Assembly: GCF_016741875.1 (NCBI RefSeq)
Contig: NZ_JAERRF010000003.1
Span: 124,001 to 188,000 of the forward strand
From: Streptomyces coffeae
GTDB taxonomy: Bacteria; Actinomycetota; Actinomycetes; Streptomycetales; Streptomycetaceae
Direction of reading: 5' to 3'
Length of the DNA stretch: 64,000 nt
Shown in pieces: positions 58,968 through 64,000 of this stretch (position 1 is its first letter; every line of letters begins with the position of its first letter). A program made the translations under genes and the position numbers. The notes beneath the pieces were generated by a model. The model saw nothing but the letters and a program-made list of their open reading frames with translations, made no database searches and was not told where the DNA came from.

Positions 58968-61721
58968 CTACGGAATCGCCAGTTCGGCCCAGATGACCTT
59001 GCCGGACGCGGTGTACCGGGTGCCCCAGCGCTCGGCGAACTGCGCCACCAGGAACAGCCCCCGGCCGCCTTCGTCGGTGGTCGCCGCATAGCGCAGATGC
59101 GGTGAGGTGCTGCTGGTGTCGGACACCTCGCAGATCAGCTCGCGGTCGCCACGGAGCACCTGCACCCGGATCGGGCCGGTGGCATGGCGGATGGCGTTGG
59201 TGATCAGCTCGCTCAGCACCAGCTCGGCGGTGAACGCGCACTCGCCCAGGCCCCATTCCTCCAGCTGCCGCAGCACACCGGCGCGCGCCCCGGCCACCAC
59301 CGCCGGATCGGAGGCCACCTCCCAGGACACCACCCGGTCCGGGCCCAGCACCCGGGTGCGGGCGGCGATGAGCGCGATGTCATCGCTGGGGGTGGTGGGC
59401 AGCATCTCGTCCAGGACGTGGGTGCAGATCTCCTCGGGCGTCCGGCCGGGGTGGGAGAGTGCGTTGCGCAGCAGCTCCAGACCGGTGTCGATCTCGCGGC
59501 GGCGGTCCTCGATCAGCCCGTCGGTGTAGAGCACCAGATGGCTGTTCTCGGGCAGTTCCAGCTCGGCGGTCTCGAACGGCAGCCCGCCCAGGCCCAGTGG
59601 GGGTCCCGCGGGCAGATCGGGGAACTCCACCGAACCGTCCGGGCTGACCACGGCGGGCGGCGGATGGCCCGCGCGCGCCATGGTGCAGCGCAGGGTCACC
59701 GGGTCGTAGATCGCGTACAGACAGGTGGCACCGATGATCGATTCGCCCGCGGCCTCCAGGCCCTCGATCCGGTCCCGGGAGCCGGGGCTCTCGTCCTGGT
59801 CGATCCGGGCGATCAGATCGTCCAGATGGGACAGGATCTCGTCCGGCGGCAGATCCAGCGTGGAGAAGTTGTGCACCGCCGTCCGCAACCGGCCCATCGT
59901 CGCCGCCGCATGCAGACCATGCCCCACCACATCCCCCACCACCAGCGCCACCCGCGCACCCGGCAGCGGAATCACATCGAACCAGTCACCCCCCACCCCC
60001 GACTCCGCCGGCAGATAGCGGAAGGCGACGTCCAGGGCGCTCTGGGCGGGCAGGGCGCGCGGCAGCAGGCTGTGCTGGAGGGTCACGGCCATGGTGTGCT
60101 CGCGGGTGTAGCGGCGGGCGTTGTCGATGCACACCGCCGCGTGGGAGGCCAGTTCCTCGGCGAGGGACACCTCTTCGTCCTCGAAGGGCTCCCGCTCCTT
60201 CAACCGCCAGAAGTTGACCATTCCCAGCAGCACGCCCCGGGCCCGCAGCGGGACGGTGACCAGCGAACGGACGCCGTACTCGACGACCTTGGCGGTCTGT
60301 TCGGGGTCCTGGGCCTGCCATCCGGTGGCCTCGGCGAGATCGGTCTCCACCACCGGCCGCCCGCTGCCATAGCCCCATGCCTGGGGGGTGGAGGCGACGA
60401 ACGCGAAGTGCTTGCCGACCGAGTAGAAGGGGTGGTCGTGGCGGACGCCGTGGACCGCGGCCCGCACCATCTCCACCCCGCTCACCGGCAGCGGCTCCTC
60501 GCCCCGTAGCACCGGCTCCGCCAGGTCGACGGTGACGAAGTCGGCGAACCGCTCCACCGCCACCTGAGCCAGTTCCTCGGCGGTCCGGCTCACATCGAGG
60601 GTGGTACCGATCTCCACACTGGCGTCGAACAGCAGCTTCAGCCGCTTCTGCGCCACATCGGCGCGGCCGGAGAGAGCGCGCAGCTCGGTGGAGTCGCGCA
60701 GGGTGGCGACGCTGCCGGGCGGGCCGCCGACGCGGTCGGTGAGCCGGTTGTTCACGGCCAGCAGCCGTTCACCGGCCACCAGCACCTCGTCGGTGACCAC
60801 CCGCCGGGAGACCAGCAGATCCGCGATATGCGGCTCAAGACCCAGGTCCTCGACCGGGCGCCCCTCGGGCCGGGGCGGCAGGTCCAGCAGCCGGGACGCC
60901 TCGTCGTTGGCGAGCACCAGCCTGCCGTCGGCGCCGACGATGAGCACCCCCTCGCGCACCGAGTGCAGCACCGCGTCATGGTGCTCGTACATCTGGGTCA
61001 TCTCGATCGGGTCCAGCCCGCGGGTCTGCCGTCTGAGCCGTCCGGTGACCAGGGCGGTACCGCCGGTGGCGAGGGCGAGCGAGGCGACGACGGCGCCGAC
61101 GAGCAGGGGCAGCTGGCGATCGACGAGACCGCTCACCTTCTTGACCAGGATCCCGGCGCTCACCAGGCCGATCACATGGTGCCGGCCGTTGAAGACCGGG
61201 ACGACCGCCTGGCTCACCTCGCCACCGGGGCCGTTGACGATCTCGGTCACCCGGCCTCCTGCCAGCGCGGGCTTGATGGTGCCGACGAAGTGCTTGCCGA
61301 TGAGGTGGGGCCTGGGGTGGGTGATCCGGATCCCCTTGTTGTCGGTGACCACGACGAAGTCGAGATTGGACTTCTTGCGGACGTCCTCGGCCTTCGGCTG
61401 GAGGTGCGCGGTCGGATCAGAGCCCTGCAACGCCTTGACGATCCCGGGGGAGGCGGCGAAGGACTCCGCGACGGCCAGCGAACGCCCCCTCGCCTCCTCG
61501 GTGGAGTCACGGCGCACCTGGAGCAGCAGCGCCACGGTGGCCGCGGCGCCGAGCAGCAGCACGATCACCAGTTGCAGAACCAGGACCTGACCGGCCACGC
61601 TGCGGACGCTCAGGCGCGACCGTGAGCGCCCCGCCGTCTCCGGGCGCTCACCCCGCTGACTCCGTGGCTGCCGACCGGGGAACATACGGGCAGCCCACGA
61701 TCGACCCATAAACCGGGCCAT
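58968..61721 (-). CDS. multidomain sensor SpoIIE phosphatase
   Basis: Protein of 917 residues. Signal anchor (VAGQVLVLQLVIVLLLGAAA), a Cache-type external sensor (to about residue 185, ending NGRHHVIGLVSAGILV), second helix, PAS (MTQMYEHHDAVLHSVREGVL), GAF (DASVEIGTTLDVSRTAEELA on), SpoIIE (GVGGDWFDVIPLPGARVALV, VGDVVGHG, TDGLIED, SDDIALI), and a C-terminal HATPase (ELVLSELITNAIRHA). It combines phosphatase and anti-sigma-like kinase in one chain, so it could switch an anti-anti-sigma factor by itself. Confidence 0.93.
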   Translation of the reverse strand: MARFMGRSWAARMFPGRQPRSQRGERPETAGRSRSRLSVRSVAGQVLVLQLVIVLLLGAAATVALLLQVRRDSTEEARGRSLAVAESFAASPGIVKALQGSDPTAHLQPKAEDVRKKSNLDFVVVTDNKGIRITHPRPHLIGKHFVGTIKPALAGGRVTEIVNGPGGEVSQAVVPVFNGRHHVIGLVSAGILVKKVSGLVDRQLPLLVGAVVASLALATGGTALVTGRLRRQTRGLDPIEMTQMYEHHDAVLHSVREGVLIVGADGRLVLANDEASRLLDLPPRPEGRPVEDLGLEPHIADLLVSRRVVTDEVLVAGERLLAVNNRLTDRVGGPPGSVATLRDSTELRALSGRADVAQKRLKLLFDASVEIGTTLDVSRTAEELAQVAVERFADFVTVDLAEPVLRGEEPLPVSGVEMVRAAVHGVRHDHPFYSVGKHFAFVASTPQAWGYGSGRPVVETDLAEATGWQAQDPEQTAKVVEYGVRSLVTVPLRARGVLLGMVNFWRLKEREPFEDEEVSLAEELASHAAVCIDNARRYTREHTMAVTLQHSLLPRALPAQSALDVAFRYLPAESGVGGDWFDVIPLPGARVALVVGDVVGHGLHAAATMGRLRTAVHNFSTLDLPPDEILSHLDDLIARIDQDESPGSRDRIEGLEAAGESIIGATCLYAIYDPVTLRCTMARAGHPPPAVVSPDGSVEFPDLPAGPPLGLGGLPFETAELELPENSHLVLYTDGLIEDRRREIDTGLELLRNALSHPGRTPEEICTHVLDEMLPTTPSDDIALIAARTRVLGPDRVVSWEVASDPAVVAGARAGVLRQLEEWGLGECAFTAELVLSELITNAIRHATGPIRVQVLRGDRELICEVSDTSSTSPHLRYAATTDEGGRGLFLVAQFAERWGTRYTASGKVIWAELAIP

Positions 61722-61858
61722 ACCCCTACATCTACACCGGAGACCCCTGGAAGGCGAGTTCCGCACCCGGACAGCGGCCACCACGCGCACGCTCCGTGCT
61801 GGATCAGTGACTTTCCATCACCTTCACGATCCTCGCCACGCGGGGTGCCGAGCCGAGC

Positions 61859-61899
61859 GGTTTGTGTAAACCTGAAGTCGGGACAATTCACCTGAATTG
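61859..61899. promoter_or_regulatory. two inverted repeats in divergent promoter region
   Basis: GGTTT-GTGT-AAACC (61859-61872) and CAATTCA-CC-TGAATTG (61884-61899), both perfect palindromes, lie in the gap between the SpoIIE gene and the DUF7144-like gene. They are AT-rich for this genome and look like operators. The protein that binds is unknown. Confidence 0.6.
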
Positions 61900-61951
61900 C
61901 CCCTCATCGGGACCATGTGGTCTTCGATGGCACCTGATGAAGGAGCCCGAA

Positions 61952-62374
61952 ATGGCCAGTCACGCCGGTGGAGTTCAGACAGGAGCCGCCACCCCTCGCC
62001 CCGAGGTGAGCGGATGGCTCGTCTTCGCGGCGGTCATGATGATCTTCGGCGGTCTTATGACCTTGTTCCAGGGCATCGCGGCCGTCACCAATGACCAGGT
62101 CTTCGTCGCCACACAGAACTACATCTTCCAGTTCGACCTGAGCGGCTGGGGCTGGATCCATATGATCCTCGGCATCGTCCTCATCGTGACCGGCCTCGCC
62201 GTGTTCACCGGGGCGATGTGGGCACGGGTCACCGGCGTGGTGCTCGCCGGGCTCGGACTGATCGCCAACTTCCTGTGGCTGCCGTACTACCCGGTGTGGG
62301 CCATGGTGCTGCTCATCGTCGACGGCTTCGTCATCTGGGCGCTGTGCGCCGGACCGAGCCGCAGTACCGCCTGA
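61952..62374 (+). CDS. DUF7144-like four-helix membrane protein
   Basis: Protein of 140 residues from ATG 61952, with AAGGAG upstream. Four helices (WLVFAAVMMIFGGLMTLFQG first), ending in LPYYPVWAMVLLIVDGFVIW. I recognise the DUF7144 pattern (formerly described only as a conserved Streptomyces membrane protein). Function unknown. Confidence 0.8.
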   Translation: MASHAGGVQTGAATPRPEVSGWLVFAAVMMIFGGLMTLFQGIAAVTNDQVFVATQNYIFQFDLSGWGWIHMILGIVLIVTGLAVFTGAMWARVTGVVLAGLGLIANFLWLPYYPVWAMVLLIVDGFVIWALCAGPSRSTA

Positions 62375-62416
62375 GCGCCGCTTCGGCCGGAACCGGGAGG
62401 CACCACCCGAAGACCC

Positions 62417-63676
62417 CTACGACAACCCGATGACGACCAGCGCGGTGTCATCGGCGGCCGGGCCGCCGGTGACACCGAGGTCCACCAGCACGGCGTCGGC
62501 CAGCTCCGCCGGATTGAGTCCGCTGTGCCGGGCGAGGCTGGCGGTGAGCCGGCCGAGACCGACGTCGATGTCCTCGTCCCGGCGCTCGATCAGCCCGTCG
62601 GTGTAGAGGACGAGGGTGGCTCCGGTCTCGTAGCGGACCTCGGCCTGCGGTCGGGGCACCTGCTCGGTCCGGGCGCCCAACGGCGGATCGGTGGCCTCGT
62701 CCAGCAGCTCCACCCGGCCGTCGGCCCGGAGCAGCGCGGGCGGCGGATGGCCCGCGCAGCTGTAGACGACGGTGTGCGCCCGGGAGTCGATCACCACCTG
62801 TACGGCGGTCGCGGCGAGCGCCCCCTCGACGAAGCGCGCGTAGAACCCGAGCACCTCCAGGGCCCGTGCGGGTCCGTCCACCACCCGGGTCGCGGCGGAG
62901 AGCGCGCTGCGCAGCTGCCCCATCACACAGGCCGCCTCCAGCCCCTGCCCCACCACGTCCCCCACCGCGACGGCGATCCGGTCCTCCGGCAGCTCGGTCA
63001 GCTCGTACCAGTCGCCGCACACATTGAGCGAGCCCACGGCGGGGCGGTAGCGCACCGCCGCGTACGGATACTGCTCCGGTGAGCTCGTGGGCAGCATCGC
63101 CCGCTGGAGCGCGAGCGCGGTCTCCCGCTCCCGGGCGTGCGCCTGCCGCAGCCGCTCGTTCAGCTCCTGGAGCTCACGGGTCCGGGTAAAGAGGTCGGCG
63201 TTCACGTCCGCGGCCCGCGCGCTCTGGGGCGTCTGCGCCCCCTGCTCACGCCCCCGGACGAACTCGGTCACATCCTCGACCCGGTGGATGATCAGCGCGA
63301 CCCGGCCCTCCCGGTCCAGTACGGGGGTGTTGATCGGGCTCCAGTACCGCTCCTCGAACCCCCCTTCCCCCGCCACCGGGATGTCGTACTTCACCATCCC
63401 CATGGTGTCCCGCTCCCCGGTGCGCAGCACCCGGCGCAGCGAGGACTCCAGCCTGCCGGTGGCGTTGTGCTCCGCGTCGTCGGGGTTGTCGGGGAAGGCG
63501 TCAAAGACGTACATCCCGACCAGTTCCTCGCGGGTGCGCTGGGTGTCCCGCAGATAGGCGTCATTGGCCGCGACGATGACCAGGTCGCGTCCCAGGACCA
63601 GCACCGGGGTCGGGATGGCCTCGAAGAGGGCCTCGTAGTCGATCTGCTGTCCCGTGGCGTGCTCCCTGCGTCGCAC
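62417..63676 (-). CDS. PAS-SpoIIE phosphatase
   Basis: Protein of 419 residues from GTG 63676. A PAS domain begins YEALFEAIPTPVLVLGRDLVIVAAND, and the SpoIIE domain has CGDWYELTELPEDRIAVAVG, VGDVVGQG, YTDGLIERRDED, and ADDTALVVIG. A coiled-coil linker (LQELNERLRQAHARERETA) joins them. GAGGGGG lies upstream of the start; an in-frame extension to 63910 is unlikely. The third SpoIIE-type gene of the window. Confidence 0.9.
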   Translation of the reverse strand: MRRREHATGQQIDYEALFEAIPTPVLVLGRDLVIVAANDAYLRDTQRTREELVGMYVFDAFPDNPDDAEHNATGRLESSLRRVLRTGERDTMGMVKYDIPVAGEGGFEERYWSPINTPVLDREGRVALIIHRVEDVTEFVRGREQGAQTPQSARAADVNADLFTRTRELQELNERLRQAHARERETALALQRAMLPTSSPEQYPYAAVRYRPAVGSLNVCGDWYELTELPEDRIAVAVGDVVGQGLEAACVMGQLRSALSAATRVVDGPARALEVLGFYARFVEGALAATAVQVVIDSRAHTVVYSCAGHPPPALLRADGRVELLDEATDPPLGARTEQVPRPQAEVRYETGATLVLYTDGLIERRDEDIDVGLGRLTASLARHSGLNPAELADAVLVDLGVTGGPAADDTALVVIGLS

Positions 63677-63782
63677 CCGCCCGGCCCCCTCTGCCAATGT
63701 ATGCCGCTTCCGCCGCCCCGGCTCCCCGGCGGGTCCTCGCGGCCCGCGTGCGGCCGGGCGCCGGGCGGGGCACGCTGAACCC

Positions 63783-64000
63783 ATGCTGCTGGCAGCTGTC
63801 GCCCGGACCTCCCGGCAGGTCGCGGCCACCTCCTCCCGCTCGGAGAAGACCGCCGCCCTGGCCGGGCTGTTCCGCCGCACGGAGCCGGCCGAGGCCCCGG
63901 TGGTGATCACCTATCTCTCGGGCAGGCTGCCGCAGCGGCGCACCGGAGTGGGCTGGTCCACCCTGCGGGAGCGGTACGAGCCCGCCGCCGAGCCGCGGCT
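63783..64000 (+). CDS. ATP-dependent DNA ligase, N-terminal part (runs off the window)
   Basis: From ATG 63783 the frame stays open to the end (72 full codons). MLLAAVARTSRQVAATSSRSEK and VVITYLSGRLPQRRTGVGW match the DNA-ligase N-terminal domain of actinobacterial ATP-dependent ligases of the LigB type. The catalytic lysine lies beyond the edge. The -10-like CACGCT ahead suggests a leaderless start. Confidence 0.85.
   Translation, partial: MLLAAVARTSRQVAATSSRSEKTAALAGLFRRTEPAEAPVVITYLSGRLPQRRTGVGWSTLRERYEPAAEPR

Overview
The window is chromosomal DNA from a high-GC actinomycete, almost certainly Streptomyces. Third codon positions are nearly all G or C. GTG starts and 4-bp ATGA/GTGA overlaps are frequent. 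Only four recognised genes contain the rare TTA leucine codon. A complete conservon (cvnABCDE), several SpoIIE-type phosphatases, many two-component systems and FG-GAP secreted proteins are also typical of the genus.

Layout. 0.4-6.2 kb: two secreted FG-GAP proteins, a Yip1 membrane protein, a coupled dcd/phosphoribosyltransferase pair and a 54-residue Cys-pair protein. 6.4-11.8 kb: an intact tRNA-Gly(CCC) gene followed by about 5.3 kb bounded by a 42-bp copy of the tRNA 3' end. This looks like an integrated element without a visible integrase. It carries a toxin-antitoxin-like pair, an operon of a TTA-containing XRE regulator, a flavoprotein and a GNAT enzyme, an ATP-binding (RsbW-like) gene pair and a small membrane protein. 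12-16 kb: a decay zone with a broken histidine kinase and a DUF202 remnant, between a DUF4232 lipoprotein, a TTA-containing FG-GAP protein, an orphan double-glycine leader peptide gene (candidate RiPP precursor) and a lipoprotein.

16.6-35 kb: a DUF3159 protein with a NarL-type two-component system, a SulP transporter, a PPK2 kinase, a membrane glycosyltransferase-like protein with two TTA codons facing a secreted beta-helix protein, a MarR regulator with three operator-like repeats facing a SnoaL-like protein, a SpoIIE phosphatase, a DUF1996 protein and a fourth FG-GAP protein. 35-45 kb: an ECF sigma factor, a second NarL-type two-component system with a 9-bp tandem repeat between its genes, a frameshifted LysR next to a PhzF-type enzyme, an AraC remnant, and a molybdate locus (mop-modABC) with paired operator-like palindromes.

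45-64 kb: a large membrane protein joining a sigma-like/zinc-finger N-terminus to a C-terminal cellulose-binding-like domain, secreted small proteins, a 168-bp MITE-like element at the stop codon of an OmpR-type two-component operon, a cation exporter opposite an ArsR repressor, DUF3105/DUF305 proteins, the conservon (whose P450 lacks the ExxR motif), two SpoIIE phosphatases and the start of an ATP-dependent DNA ligase. The overall theme is regulation, envelope and secreted proteins, with one clear integration site and several decayed genes.
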